Positions 1 through 14,013 of a stretch of DNA of 64,000 bases are shown here, piece by piece. The notes under the pieces were generated by a model. The model saw nothing but the letters and a program-made list of their open reading frames with translations. It had not been told where the DNA came from and did no database searches. This stretch comes from Pseudorasbora parva (lineage: Eukaryota; Chordata; Actinopteri; Cypriniformes; Gobionidae), in assembly GCF_024679245.1 (NCBI RefSeq), contig NC_090179.1, positions 4,903,320 through 4,967,319 on the forward strand. Reading direction: 5' to 3'. The position numbers and the translations under genes were made by a program. Each line of letters opens with the position of its first letter. The stretch's first letter is position 1.

Positions 1-1219
1 GTTTATTGGCATTGAGTGTCAGGTATTTACAGTATTTACAAAACATTTATGATACTTAAAATACTGTGTAAAGAGAGAAATGAAGGGGGAAATAAAATAA
101 AAAAATAAAAATAATAGGTAATTAATTAGTTCATTAAAATAGGAAATGGTCGGTGATTGCATTTAATTTTGGGATGGGATGATTATGAATTAAAAATAGA
201 CATTTTTTAGGCCTTTTTAATTTAATTTTTTTATAGCCTACTGTTTTTAGCACTGATAATTTTAGCTTATTTTGAATGCTGTCATGTAGACTACTATACT
301 TTGCATGTAATATATGAGCAATATCACACTCGTAGCCATGAGATAGGGCCATAGGCACGAGGCTCATTACTAATAAAAAATAAAAATAAAACATTGCCTA
401 AATGACAGCAATTTAAATTTGAAAAATGTTAAACTCGCATTCGACTTTTTGACAGCCAGTTCTACTCACTTAGGATAACAGATTTTCACCCAGACTTGTA
501 GGGCTAATGAATACAGATTCTGCACCTAAGTTCCATTTTGATTTTTACAATTTTCAACATTCATGAAAAAACAAAACAAAAAAATTGTCAAGGAGAGATG
601 CATAACACACAAACGTATGGTTTAAATAGAGAAAAATGGTAAAGAGAAAATGAAATGTGCCAAGCATCAGCTGTGGCCTCTCTCTCAGGCTAATCAATAG
701 AGTGGTGTGACATTTGTTTGGCTGCAGAATCAGAAACATATTAGCCCCTGCAGATTTCTGGGAACAATTCTCCGTGCCGAACGACTGCGTGTTTTCTCTC
801 CTAAAAGTAGGGGTGATCTCATTGACTGAGTATACAGAAAACGAGAAGAAAGAGAAAAAAAAGCAGAGATAGAATATTCATCAGATGGTCACAAACTGTA
901 ATGTCATGACACCATAACATAACCTCAAACAATTTTTTAGCCACAATGAATGGATTGTTCTTTGTGCGACAAGAAAAAGTGTTGATTGCATATTGTTTAG
1001 TCTCTCATGAGTTTGCATGCTTAGCTGTTGTGCATGTAGCAACGATTCGATTTCATGAGGTCCCTGGCGTACAGAGAACACATCTGGCAGTGGAGAGCAG
1101 GAAAAATTACAAGTGAAGTCAAAATCTTGTCACAGTTGGTTGCACTGAAAAGTCAACTGTATAAAATTACAACTCAGTCTAAACCAAAGGGTCAAGGTTT
1201 GGCCAGATAACATGGCCCA
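1..1219. other. AT-rich non-coding stretch
   Basis: I see no gene here. Open frames are short, AT-rich and without recognisable domains or splice context. No terminal repeats or tandem arrays were found. Confidence 0.5.
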
Positions 1220-1555
1220 CCCTGCTGAAAAAGCTCGGGATGAACCAGCATTAATTCCTTGTTTGTCCAGACTGGTGTATGCTGTTTAGAGCTGATAGAT
1301 TGCTGGTTTAGCTGGTGGACCAGAACAGTAATAAAAAAGCCAAACTGGTAAACCTTTTTGTTTTCAAGACAAGACAAAAAATAATCAGTAGTATGTAAAT
1401 ACAATTTTTGTACTTATATTCTGCTGCATCAAGCACAACATTGAACGTTGTTGTTGTTTTAGAAGGATTAAAGAATCTCCACTAGCACACCAGTTTCCCA
1501 TGTGTGTAAATAAGCTAACCAACAACCAGCATCCCATGCTGGTTTTTCAGCAGGG
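1220..1555. mobile_element. MITE-like repeat with CCCTGCTGAAAAA ends
   Basis: The left end reads CCCTGCTGAAAAA and the right end is its reverse complement (TTTTTCAGCAGGG). The interior is rich in CCAGC/GCTGG motifs, a style common in short non-autonomous fish DNA transposons. About 336 bp, no coding capacity. I could not find a convincing target-site duplication, so the superfamily is not assigned. Confidence 0.55.
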
Positions 1556-3795
1556 CAGTTAGCCCCTCCTTATACAGTACATGCCATAATCCTACTTTCT
1601 GGTTTCAAAAACATCCTATTTAATTGTCGGTCTTTCAAAAGTTGCTGTGTGAACGCCAAATTGTGTACTCCCAAGGGGGCCTGCACAAGCCAGCAACCAC
1701 AGAGATGGATAAAAATTCAAATAGTTGCTTTCGCCTTGTGTTCGACGTTTTTGGTCTAAACTGAGCCAGAGTGGATTTGTCAGCAAACCCCAATGTTTTA
1801 TCACACCATACACAATATATGTCAGTGACTAAAGGAAATTGCTTCAAATTATTGGTTTTGGGCAGGGACAGAGTCCTGGATAGTTACAGATCAAAGATGG
1901 GCTGTTCAGGCAAATCCACTTCCCTTGAAAACAACTACTGGTACTGTATATGCTCATAAACAACGAATGCCTTACATTATTGCTCACATCACACATTTTA
2001 ACTCCCACTTGGCCCATCATTGAGGTAGAGTTATGGCGTGTGTGGGCCAGTGCAAGCAAAGGTGTGTACTTATAAATTCCTGCACACATTTTTTGGGTCT
2101 TCTTTTGAACATGATCATCTTGTGGAACATTTCTGATTATTGTATATGTTATGTATTCATTCAATATGTTTGTTGTGAATATGCATTATTTATATAAATA
2201 GGCCTTCTACAGGCTCAGGGTATCAGAGAACATGACTCCTATAGTTTGACCACTCCTAACATTACACCAAAATGTTTTTAGTTGTAAAACATGGGCCCCA
2301 GCTCCAAGGATAGTATTATTCAAGTAATCATTTTTACAGTGCCACAAAATTGGCCACTTACATGTCTTTGGTGTAATGACAGTCTCTGGTGAATTAACTG
2401 CAGCCTGTTTGGGAATTTACTTCATCACTGACCTCAACTTATCTGCAACTTAAATAATTACATTCTTTATATTTCACATGTCCAAGACTGCATACCTGTA
2501 CGCATGCCAAGAACAACCTTGTCTTGATTAAGGCCTGTATGTTAGCATATCAATGCCATGTCATTTCTGACAGCCATAAATATGTTGGATTTCCAAAGTA
2601 ATGGTAACAAGCTGGCATCTGCATGTATAGCTTGACTAAACATATTGTCTTGGCATGAAACGCCTTGTAAAACTGTTGACCGTTTCTTTGTTTGAGTCAG
2701 TAGTAAGAAAAATGGCTATAAAATTTGTGACAATGTCTTTTTTCCAACATGGAACATATGGCTCATTCCCGGTTTCCCCATGATGTTATTCTGAAATCAC
2801 ATGGGAAAGTATCATTATGTGTCAGAACCAATCCTACCCTATGTAATGATAATTGTGCAATTTAAAAGCTTTAATTTTCAGGATAGTGTTATTTGTGTAG
2901 TTATTCTTGTCGTTGATGTTTATCCAAATGCACATTCATTGACCTCTCACCCCAGACCCTCACACTAATGTTCACCCAGTGTAGACACGACATGTTCCAC
3001 CTATGATCCAATAAGCCCTCTTTGCATAAGGGTTACTTTTCTCATGTTTCCATTGAGTGGGCATTGTTCTTTTCATTTCCTCCATTATGCCAGTGCAGAG
3101 CCAGTCCCTGTGGATCAAGCTGAGGCGATGGCTGCATTTCATGGTGATTGATTTGACACTTAATTGGTTCCCAAGGTGAACTTGGCCAATCCAACTCAAT
3201 TGTTCGAAGAGGCAGCTTGCTGGCAATTGTGCACTCTAAAGGGGGACCCACCCTGACTTGGCATGGGTAATGTGAGAATGATTCAGTGAAGGAGTGGAGG
3301 GCTGATCTGGCCATTGGCCAGCAAGTGTGTGGACAGTATCAGAAATGAGAGTTCATATAAATGCCTGAGAAGTAGGTCAAGGACTCAATAGTGAAGCCAG
3401 GAATGTTTTTCACTATGGGATGTCTGATTTTTTATTTTCTTTTTTCACACTCATGTTTTTCCAAGCACAAATTACTTTCTTTCTTTTGTGCAAGACATCA
3501 TTTGACATTTTTAGCTTGTAAACCAAAAGGAGTCAAAAGCAGTTCACAAGTTATCAGCTTACTAGAAGAGAGTATATGACTTCACAAATCAGCTTTTTTT
3601 TTATCATATAAAGCTACAGTATACGCATAATGCATATTAACTAATGTATTGAGCTTCAAAAAATGATCTATTTGTGTTATATGAACGTAATAACAGAATG
3701 CAGATCTGGATTGACACGAGAGTAAATAAATAACAGAATTTTCATTTTTTGGCTAAACTATCCCATATGTATGTTCATCCCCCCCACACACACCC
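1556..3795. other. Non-coding stretch, nothing recognised
   Basis: Unique-looking AT-rich DNA. Short open frames on both strands have no recognisable domain, signal peptide or convincing splice sites. A C-rich run with CA repeats (about 3780-3795) immediately precedes the Tc1 end. Confidence 0.5.
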
Positions 3796-3838
3796 AGTGG
3801 GGCAAACAAAGTATTTAGTCAGCTACCAATTGTGACCA

Positions 3839-4590
3839 ATCACGGAAAGTAGGGACACAATCTGTTTCTGGGGCATTTTAAGTTATTCACATATTCTGAA
3901 AGTGTAGTCTCCAAGCTTTCCATGTGTTGTACGATGTGTAACACATGAAAATCTGATTATATTTGGAGAAGTTGCGGCCATTTGAACGTAGGCACTCATA
4001 AAAGCTCAAAAGGGAGAAAACGGCTCCTAAGTATTGTGCCGTTCTCACCAGTTCTCACCTGCTGGGAGTGACAATAGGGTCCATTTACATCTCATTTACA
4101 TAAGCCATACGCCCTGTAAAGTTCCACCCTGTAAAGCTGCATAGTTGCATAGCAACGAGAGACGCAACAGGAAAAATCGGACCACATACTAATTTATCTT
4201 TTTTTGACTTGAAAAATGATTAAGAGGCTGAAATATGTGAGTTTTATCTTTTTATATAGCCTTTTTTGTCAAAACTCTATTTAAACTTGTGCATTGTAGA
4301 TCATGTTGCAAGACATTCCTTTAACCCCTTGCGTGTCAAAGATCGCAGATGACCCCAGATTACTATTGTTCAACATCACAATCTTACTTTATCTGGACAA
4401 ACACAGTATCATTAGAGAGATTTAAGACTCCAGATTTGATATTTGGACACTTTTTATGATAAAACTGAGTTACAGTGACATTCATTTCTTAATTTATGTC
4501 AGGAGTGCAAAACAATTGATCCATTATGAACAATATTTTGAATGGATTATCACAGGCAAATTTATTCTCTCTCATCTGCAGTGGTTAGGT
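3839..4590. other. Interrupting sequence inside the Tc1 element
   Basis: This lies between the intact part of the left Tc1 terminus and the transposase, and does not look like Tc1 sequence. It has no coding potential that I recognise. It may be another short element or rearranged DNA; I found no clear inverted ends. Confidence 0.35.
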
Positions 4591-4669
4591 TGTGTCCACA
4601 CAGCTCGCAGAGAACAGCTTTCAGTTCATTATTATTATATATTCATTATTATTTCAGTTTATTATTATA

Positions 4670-5530
4670 AAATGGAAGACATACAAGACCACTGATAATC
4701 TCCCTCGATCTGGGGCTCCACGCAAGATCTCACCCCGTGGGGTCAAAATGATCACAAGAACGCTGAGCAAAAATCCCAGAACCACACAGGGGGACCTAGC
4801 GAATGATATGCAGAGAGCTGGGATCAAAGTAACAAAGGCTACCATCAGGAACACATTACGCCTCCAGGGACTCTAATCCTGCAGTGCCAGACGTGTCCCC
4901 CTGCTTAAGCCAGTACATGTCCGGCCCTGTCTTAAGTTTGCTAGAGAGAATCTGGATGATCCAGAAGAGGATTGGGAGGATGCCATATGGTCAGATGAAA
5001 CCAAAATATAACTTTTTGCTAAAAACTCAACTTGTCATATTTGTAGGAGAAAAAAATGCTGAGTTGCACCACACCTTACTTGAAACATGGGGTTGGAAAC
5101 ATCATGCTTTGGGGCTGTTTCTGCAAAGGGACCAGGACAACTGATCCGTGTAAATGTAAGAATGAATGGGACTTTGTATCGTGAGATTTTGAAACCTCTT
5201 TCCATTAGCAAGGCATTAAAGATTAAACATGGCTGGGTCTTTCAGCATGACAATGATCCAAAAAACACCACTGGGGCAACGAAGAAGTGGCTTCATAAGA
5301 AGCATTTCAAGGTCCTGGAGTGGCCTAGATCTCAACCCCATAGAAAATCTTTGGAGGGAGTTGAAAATCTGTGTTGTCCAGCGACAGCCCGAAAACATCA
5401 CTAGCTCTAGAGGAGATCTGCATGGATGAATGGGCAAACTACCAGCAACAGTGTATAAAAACCTTGTGGCAAATTACAGAAAATGTTTGACCTCTGTCAT
5501 TGCCAACAAAGGGTATATAACAAAGTATTG
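4670..5530 (+). pseudogene. Tc1 transposase pseudogene
   Basis: This is the remnant of a DDE transposase that cut and pasted its own element. The N-terminal DNA-binding part is visible at about 4690-4875, with a [10 protein letters not shown] stretch resembling the GRPR-like linker and then helix-turn-helix residues ending in RLQGL before a stop. Catalytic blocks follow in shifted frames: WSDETK near 4990, [10 protein letters not shown] near 5240 and [12 protein letters not shown] near 5330-5365. Several frameshifts and stops separate them, so no active protein can be made. It lies between the inverted ends of the element, in the expected orientation. Confidence 0.85.
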
Positions 5531-5902
5531 ACATTAACTTTTGTTATTTTCAAAATACTTCTTTTCCACCATTATTTGCAAATCAATTCATTAAAAATCA
5601 GACAATGTGATTTTCTGGATTTTTTTTTCTCATTCTGTCTCTCATAGTTGAAGTTTACCTATGATTAAAATTACAGGCCTCTCTCATATTTTTAAGTGGG
5701 AGAACTTGCACAATTGGTGGCTGACTAAATACTTTTTGTCCCATTCCTTTTTTTTTATTCACAATGTGTCCCAACTTTTTGGGAATCTGGTTTGTATTCT
5801 TAAATTGAGAGAAATCACTGCTTATTCTGAATTTTTAAGTTTAGGCTTAAGAAACATGAACAAGTTTAAAAAAAAAAAACATCTATGATCTTTGATACAT
5901 GT

Positions 5903-6371
5903 TGTAACAAGGTGGCAGACTCGGTCGGATCCATTTGCAGCTTTATTATAAACAAACATAGTCGTACAGGCAAGGGTCAAAAACAGCAACAACAACGTCA
6001 AAGAAGAATCATGAACGGAAGCAGACAAAGGGTCAGGGCAGGCAGCAGACGACAGAGTAATCTAGAAAACAGGCAGGTAAATCACAGGGCAGGCAGCAAG
6101 ACAAACTTGAGGCTACAGAACAGTCCAAGGTCAAATACAGGAATACAGATCACAGGGGAAACGTTCAGTAATGTCAACCGTGGCAAAAACAAGACTTCGC
6201 AATAAGTGTGTGAGAGTATGAGGCTTAGTTAGTCTGGGTGATAGGAGGCAGGTGTGTGTAATCAGTCCAGGTACGGGGTTATGGGAAATGAAGTCCAGGA
6301 AAGGTTAATACTCGGGTGAAGGAGCCCTCTGGTGGAGATCGGAGGGAGCCACAGAGGCCAAGTTTGTGACA
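5903..6371 (-). repeat. Putative 3' LTR of gypsy element 1
   Basis: On the minus strand this segment starts TGTCACA directly after a purine-rich tract (GCAGGGAGGGGG) that fits a polypurine tract, and ends TTACA. It contains an AATAAA signal on the minus strand near 5945. The length of about 469 bp and the TG...CA ends fit an LTR. No second LTR copy is present to compare, so the limits are inferred. Confidence 0.6.
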
Positions 6372-6409
6372 GAGCCCCCTCCCTGCGAGCAGCTTCTGAA
6401 GCAAGGAGG

Positions 6410-8150
6410 TGGTCGTCATCGGGGTCTTCCACGAGGACATGGGGTTAGGTCGCACTGGATGGGTCCGATGAAATTCCTTGATGAGAGATGAGTCCAGAAT
6501 GTCATCTGTGTTAACCCAGGATCACTCCTCTGGGCCATACCCCTCCCAGTCGACAAGATATTGTAGTGTTCTGCCCCAATGTCTGTAATCCACAAGCTTG
6601 TGTACCTGGTATGCCTCCTCACCTTCTACGATTAGGGGAGGAGGTCTCTGGTCACTGACCACATCTAGGTTCTTCTCTTCTCTCTGACCACCTGTGTGCT
6701 TGAGCAAAGAGAAATGGAAAGTGCGTGAGATACTCTCCTGACCAAGGGAACAGTGGAGGTTGATATCCAATAAACCCACTTAAAGTTTGGGAGTCCTGTT
6801 GAAGGATTCTGAAGTTAGTTCTGTGCATACTCGGCCCAAAACAGATACCGAATCCAGTCGGCTTGATTGTTGTGACAATAGGAATGTAATACCGGGTGAG
6901 TTTTTGATTGAGGTGTTCCACTTGACCAATCACCTGAGGGTGATAGCTGGACATTAGGCTGATGTTGATATTGAGTCTTTGGAAGAAGGATGTCCAGAGC
7001 CTTGAAGTGAACTGGGGTCCCTGATCGGAAACAATATCCTATGAAAGGCCATAGAATCGAAATACCTAATTGCAAAGGTGTTCAGCAGTCTCTAAAGCAG
7101 TAGGGAGTTTGGGTAAGGGAATGAAGTGCTAGGTCTTGAAAAAGTGATTGATTTCTGTGAGGATGGTGGTCTGGCACTGAGAGTCAGTAAAGCGATATGT
7201 GACCAGGGGCGTCATGGAATAGGCAATGGGTGTAACAGACCACCAGGCCTTTGGTGTGATTGTTTGGTAGTCTGACATATAGTACAGTTGCGGATGGAGA
7301 TGATGATATCAGACTGTAAAGAAGGCCACCAGAAATGGTTACTGACGAGTTGAATGGATGGTGGTTGCTCTACCTGGATGACTGGAACTGAGTGAGGATG
7401 TACAGATTGAATGACCTTCTAGTGGAGAAATTTGGGAACATAAGTGCGATCAGTGGGACAGTTCGGAGGAGGTGATTCACTATGGTGTGCTTCTGCTATT
7501 TCTGTCATGATGTCCCATTGAACGGGTGCAAGAATGATAGTATAGGTTATACTAGATTTGTTGGTTGGTGATACTAAGGAGGACTGTGGTGACGTGAAAC
7601 TGTGGTGGCGTATCCGGATGAGGTTGTACGTGCTGAGGAGGTCCGTGAACACAGTGGCACCACAGAGATGTTCCAGGGCAGCCGGAACGAGAGCTTGAAC
7701 TTGACGGTGATGTTTTTGAGTGCCTGGTAATCGATGCAAGGCCGCAAGCCTCCGTCCTTCTTTGCCACGAAAAAGAAACTCAAAGCAGCATGGGAAGTGG
7801 ATGGACAGATGTAACCTTGCTCCAGCGCCTCCTTGATGTACTCCTCCATGGCCTTCTCCTCCGGGAGTGAGAGAGGGTAAATCTTTCCTTTGGGCACTGG
7901 TTCACCGGATAGCAGATCAATGGCACAGTCCCATGGCCGATTGCGAGGCAGCTTGAAAGCCCACTGGGGACAGAAGATGTTGCTGAAGGTGGCGTAACAG
8001 GAAGGGACATCCACCGAACGTCGCTCTATTGGCCTCTCGATGGACATGCCGCAGACAGGGAGATCTTGGGAACGAGGAGAGGGATGTGCTGGTGGAGATG
8101 GGAAGCAGTCCAGGAAATGAACATATTTGAACATACTCTGGAGCAGGTTA
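6410..8150 (-). pseudogene. Ty3/gypsy pol remnant (RT fragment, integrase, chromodomain)
   Basis: Read on the minus strand from 8150 downwards, the start of a gypsy reverse transcriptase appears first: a KGKIYPLSLPEEKAMEEYI segment and then FVAKKDGGLRPCIDYQAL near 7760. After about 7620 the RT palm and the RNase H are missing. The sequence resumes in the linker before integrase (DCPTDRTYVPKF-like, near 7440). Degenerate integrase follows, with a [15 protein letters not shown] block near 6910-6950. A chromodomain-like [11 protein letters not shown] tail sits near 6525-6560. Stops and frameshifts are frequent. A reverse transcriptase copies element RNA and the integrase inserts the DNA; neither can be made here. 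The putative 3' LTR follows at 5903-6371. The 5' half is lost and the remnant ends close to the TTAA/THAP element at 8196. Confidence 0.85.
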
Positions 8151-8449
8151 TGTTCCAGGGTTACTTTGCTAAAGAGGTATTCAGATATGGTTTAAAGGTG
8201 CCCTAGACTGAAAAATTGAATTAACCTTGCCATAGTGAAATAATAAGAGTTCATTACATGTACATCACATACTGTGAGTCTCAAACACCATTGCCTCCTA
8301 CTTCTTATGTAAATATCATACATCAAAAACACTAGGGGGAAAAAGTGCTTCTCAAAATAAGGCCAAACGTGATGCAAGAATTAGGGATCATTTATATGCA
8401 CGCCCCCAACATTTGCATCTGTCCAAATATGTTCATTGTCAGGTGGAAA

Positions 8450-8700
8450 TTATGGTAACTGGGACTGCAGATAAACAAACTTCTCTCATGGACACATGTC
8501 ATGTTCCAGGCTGTGCAGGAGACTTACCTACCCTTCCCACAGATAAAAAAGTGTCAACAGTCATGGTTGATGTTTATTATAATCGGATACCACAACAATT
8601 TAATTCAAGATCGTTCGTTTGTTCGGCCCATTTCAATCAAGCTTCACTCAGCGTCTTAAACTGAAGAAAGTGGCAATTACAACTGTATTCCTGCAAGCAG
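8450..8700 (+). pseudogene. THAP zinc-finger exon remnant
   Basis: In one frame a CHVPGC pair is followed 35 residues later by FVCSAHF, giving C-x4-C-x35-C-x2-H, which fits the C2CH spacing of THAP DNA-binding domains. The sequence continues in a shifted frame as SSFTQRLKLKK and then a degenerate AVPT-like segment, the part that normally closes the domain. The frame change and lost residues make it a remnant. It is probably the first exon of the parent element's transposase-associated protein rather than a host THAP gene, because it lies between the element's inverted ends. Confidence 0.65.
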
Positions 8701-9173
8701 TAAGTAGTGATTTTATTCAATTAGTGACTGTTTGGACATGTTTAGGTAAAACACTGGAGAGTATACAAGTTTTTTTCACAGAAAAGCTCCTTTTGGGGTA
8801 TTTAATGACTATAATCTGGCAACCAGAAGCACGCAAGCTCTTTCTCGCGTGTGGATGATCTGAAAACACCAATAAACAAGTAGGCTGCATTTGATCAATC
8901 TCTATTTGAGATGTTTTGCTTAAAGTGTCATTTAGTCTGTCTTTGTTCTGTCAGGACGGTCAGGACTCACGAGTCCCTTAACTCAACTGCTGTCAGCTGT
9001 GAGCTGCTGAAATAAGCCAATCAGAGCAGAGCTCAACATTAATATTCATGACCCTTCCAAATAAGGCAAAACAGAGCATTACATCCTTGGGACAATTTAT
9101 AGGGTAGTAAATGGACCTGTAAAACTGTATCTGGACCATTTTTGCCCTTAAATAAGCTAAATACCCTCTATGT

Positions 9174-9231
9174 CAGGGATCCCCAATCTTGGTCCTGGAG
9201 GGCCACTGTCCTGCAGAGTTTAGGACCCCTG
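9174..9231. mobile_element. 58-bp hAT MITE with perfect 8-bp duplication
   Basis: The insert starts CAGGGATCC and ends GGACCCCTG, and is flanked by the direct repeat CTCTATGT (9166-9173 and 9232-9239). Eight-bp duplications and CAGGG-type ends are typical of hAT transposons. It is nested within Kolobok-type element 1. Confidence 0.85.
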
Positions 9232-9294
9232 CTCTATGTAGATATCAGAGAACAATTTAACATATTGTTTCAAATCATTCTAGGGCACCTTTAA

Positions 9295-10084
9295 ATAATG
9301 AATATAGCTGTTAATATAACCACATTTGTTTCAGTTATATAATATACAATATTATATATTAATTCTAAAGAATTATAATGAAAAAAATAATGAATTACAA
9401 GTTTAAATGTTAATGCAATTATTATTTATTTTATTGTAATCTCACAATTAGCATCAAGCACAACGTATATTCCTTATTCTCAGTGAATACAGATTACTGA
9501 TTAAAAGAAAACATTGAAAAAAAGATTGCATATCCACACAATAGGTGTCAATGTGCATCAAGTATGTTAAGTAAATTTCCTTTGAAAAAAAAGTGTGACG
9601 TGAATTTAAAAGAAACTAATGGTGAAGACTCATTAACCTGTTAAGCTGACTCCGAAATTTTGAAAAAATCCTAAGAAATGTATACTCAGACTAAAACAAA
9701 TACAGTTTGTGAATCCTTTGCACTAAAAGCATAATTATGGTCTCATTTGAAAGCAGACACCTGGCAGTTTACTGTAAAGTCAAAATATTTTTGATACTAT
9801 GATAATATTTTTCATAATAAAAAAAAGCTATAATAAGCTTCAAAGTTTTGTAAAGTTATTAGAAATTTATTTGTATGAAATATCTTTATGAAAATAAAAT
9901 TGAAGTGGGCCTTGGAGAAATCTAGAAATGCACTACAGCTAAAGCCACAAGTCTGACCATGTTATATTTCAGATCTGAAGATGATAAGTCTAAAACTCTG
10001 AATTTTATTAAACGTTTTACAAGATCGTTTCATGTGATTTTATTTTGAGATATCTCTAAAACCAGAACACCACCAGAACACGGA
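9295..10084. other. AT-rich non-coding stretch
   Basis: No gene, tandem array or inverted ends recognised. Confidence 0.5.
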
Positions 10085-10458
10085 TGTGGCAAGGGGGGCG
10101 TGGTTTGGCGAGGTCTGCAGCGGGAGAGAGAGCCGCGGGACCAGCGGTAGGTGAATGGGTTGGACGCAGATTAATAACACCTGTATCTTGTTCCAGTAAT
10201 GGGCGTGGAGAGGGGATAAAACGCCAGTGGAACCGGAAACCAGAAAGAGAGAGAGTCGGACGGTTGATGCCAGAGACCCAGAGACTGAGAAACCGGAAGC
10301 CGGAAGTGCCGACCCGGAAATGATCGTTGTGTTTTGAGTTTGATAGAAGTTACACGCTGAGTGTGCTGCTGAATATTGAGATACTAAATAAAGAAAGCAT
10401 CAACCTTCCAACCGACCCCCATGTCCTCTTCCTTCCTCACATTCACGAACTTATTACA
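10085..10458 (+). repeat. LTR-like segment
   Basis: The segment begins TGTGGCA and ends TTATTACA, has a TATA-like GGGATAAAACG near 10215 and an AATAAAG polyadenylation-like signal near 10387. The order of promoter-like and poly(A) elements fits a solo LTR of a gypsy-type retrotransposon. I see no target duplication and no partner LTR, so this is tentative. Confidence 0.4.
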
Positions 10459-10558
10459 ACAGAGTTTTGGATAAAGCCCTGTGCTCCTTCTAAGCATGCA
10501 GGACTGCCACCACGAAGCATCCCATCACAGCTCTCCAGGCTGTTGTGGACTCGGGACC

Positions 10559-10854
10559 TCCAGAGCAAAGACCACCGGAGCACGATTCACTGGAACTGGG
10601 ACCACCGGAACACGATCCACCGGCACAGTGACAACCGGAATACGATACACCGGCACAGGGACCACCTGAACAGAGTCCACCGAAACACGGACCACCAGAA
10701 CATAATCCATTGAAACAGACTCTACTGGAACACAGACCACCGGAACTGAGTTCACCAGAATACGGAGCACCGGAATTGGGTCCATCGGAACTGGGTACAC
10801 TAAAACAGAGTCCACCGGAATACGGATCACCGGAACAGAGTCCACCGGAATAAG
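10559..10854. repeat. 15-bp minisatellite (about 19 units)
   Basis: Diverged tandem copies of a 15-bp unit, roughly GWCCACCGGAACACG. The period is a multiple of three and the unit has few stop codons, so long repetitive frames open on both strands. The minus strand reads a VPVDS/IPVDR-like pentapeptide repeat from 10926 to 10525. I read these frames as by-products of the array, although decay from a repetitive retroelement gag tail is possible. Confidence 0.85.
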
Positions 10855-11039
10855 TTGAACTTGTTTTCTGGAATACACCCCTGTTCGTGTGTGGTGTACT
10901 GTCTTTGTCACATCATGGCACACCACACACTATAGGAGCAAAACGGTTAAATCTAGGATTATTTGTCTTCGTGTTTGTGGTGTAAGATGTAAAAAATATG
11001 TTTGTTCTGTATCCAGCATAACTGGTCTGAGGCTATGCA

Positions 11040-12304
<1,265 letters not shown>

Positions 12305-12378
<74 letters not shown>
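12305..12378. repeat. (TA)n microsatellite
   Basis: About 37 dinucleotide units between the TIR repeat and the left end of the next Tc1 element. Confidence 0.97.
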
Positions 12379-12380
<2 letters not shown>

Positions 12381-14013
12381 CCCTGACAAGTCTGGTCGCT
12401 TATCTATTTTCTAGAAATACCTGATTTTAACCTGACTTTTAATTAATTAATTGGTGTTAGAAATAGCTCATATGAAAAGCTAAAACCCTCCCAAATGATG
12501 TTTAATGCACTGAAATAAATAATTTTCACAGAAAAAAATATGTATCATTTAATCAAGATGGAAAGGTCAAATTTTGGCAAGACAAAAGTTTTGTCGCCTA
12601 TACAGAAATGGAACAAATTTACTGCAAATACAAAAATATGTCAGCAAATTAAGTTGTGGTGCTGTGAGATCCAAATTTAATATCTTGTATGACTTCCATG
12701 AGCTTGAAGGACTGCATCCATGCGGTTTGGCAAGGATTCATACAATTTATTGATGAAGTCATCAGGAATAGCTAAGAAAGCAGTCTTGCATGCCTCCCAG
12801 AGTTCATCAATATTCTTTGGTTTCATCTTCCATGCGTCCTCTTTCATCCTACCCCACATATGCTCAATGATGTTCATGTCTGGTGACTGGGCTGGCTAAT
12901 CCTGGAGCATCTTGATCTTCTTCGCCTTGAGGAACTTTGATGTGGAGATGGAAGTATGCGATGGAGCACCGTCCTGCTGCAGAATTTGGCCTCTTTTATG
13001 GTTGGGAATATAAGAGGTAGCTAAGATTTCTTGGTATTTTAGACTATTGATGTTGCCTTCCACCCTGCAGATCTCTCGCACACCCCCATACTGGATGTAA
13101 CCCCAGACCATGATTTTTCCGCTACCAAACTTCACTGTTTTCTGGGTGAATCTCGGATCCATTCTGGCTCCAGTAGGTCTCCTGCAATATTTGCGACGAC
13201 TGTGGTGTAATTCAACAGAAGATTCATCTGAAAAATCCACCTTCTGCCACTTTTCCAGCGTCCATCCTTTTAGCAGGCTGTGGGCCTTGGCAAATGCCAC
13301 ACGGTTTTTCAATTGTCTTTTGTTTAGTGCTGGCTTCTGGGCACTGATTCGACCATGGAGGCCATTTCGAGACAGAATCCAACAAACTGTTCTGGTTGAC
13401 ACAGGGACTTCAGGTGACCAGGTCTCGTGGAGCTCTGCTGCAGTGGTAAATGGGCTGGCCTTGGATTATCGAGCCAACAAACGGTCCTCTTGAACAGTTG
13501 TCTTGCGGGGTCTGCCTGACCTGGGCTTGTCAAAAACGTCTCCAGTCTCTTCAAATCTTTTTTTAATCCTCTGTACTTGATGCTGAGACACATTGAAGGT
13601 GTCTGCCACATCAGCAGTGGATCTGGTCTTCAGCCTCTTGATAATCAAAACTTTAGTCTCAGGGTGAATCTTAGGCATGTTTGCAGAGGTCTAGTTGCAG
13701 TTGATGTGAAGGTCTAGTGTACTGGGGTTCTTTTTATACACACTTGAGACCTAATTGATCCATTATTAGTCACAGGTGAAGCTCATATGACAAGGTGACA
13801 ACACTTATGTCTTTGCAAAAATTGAGTCATTGGGCTTTACCAAGCTGTGAATATTAGAATACTTTTTGAAAGTTTAGTTTTTCACTGAAACATTATCACA
13901 AAAGCTGGTGGGATTAAAATGAGCCATTTCTTGTAAAAATATCTTGATTAGAAATATATTTCAGCGGCACTTTAGGTCAATTTGTACACAAGCGACAAGA
14001 CTTTTGTCAGGGA

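Larger units (their letters stand above)
3796..5742 (+). mobile_element. Broken Tc1-like transposon
   Basis: The left end (3796-3838, CAGTGGGGCAAACAAAG...) is the inverted complement of the right end (about 5698-5742, with TGGCTGACTAAATACTTT). Both match the terminal style of a common teleost Tc1 family, and the transposase remnant lies between them on the plus strand. The left terminal repeat stops matching after position 3838. The 750 bp up to the transposase are unrelated to the expected subterminal sequence, which suggests an insertion or rearrangement. Total span is about 1.95 kb, longer than a usual 1.2-1.7 kb Tc1. Confidence 0.8.
8196..9290 (+). mobile_element. Kolobok-type element 1 (TTAA duplication, THAP remnant)
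   Basis: The ends are AGGTGCCCTAGA (8196) and its exact reverse complement TCTAGGGCACCT (to 9290), flanked on both sides by TTAA (8192-8195 and 9291-9294). A TTAA target duplication plus a THAP-like zinc-finger remnant inside is the signature of the Kolobok superfamily. piggyBac also uses TTAA but does not carry THAP. At 1.1 kb it is non-autonomous. A 58-bp hAT MITE has inserted near its right end. Confidence 0.8.
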
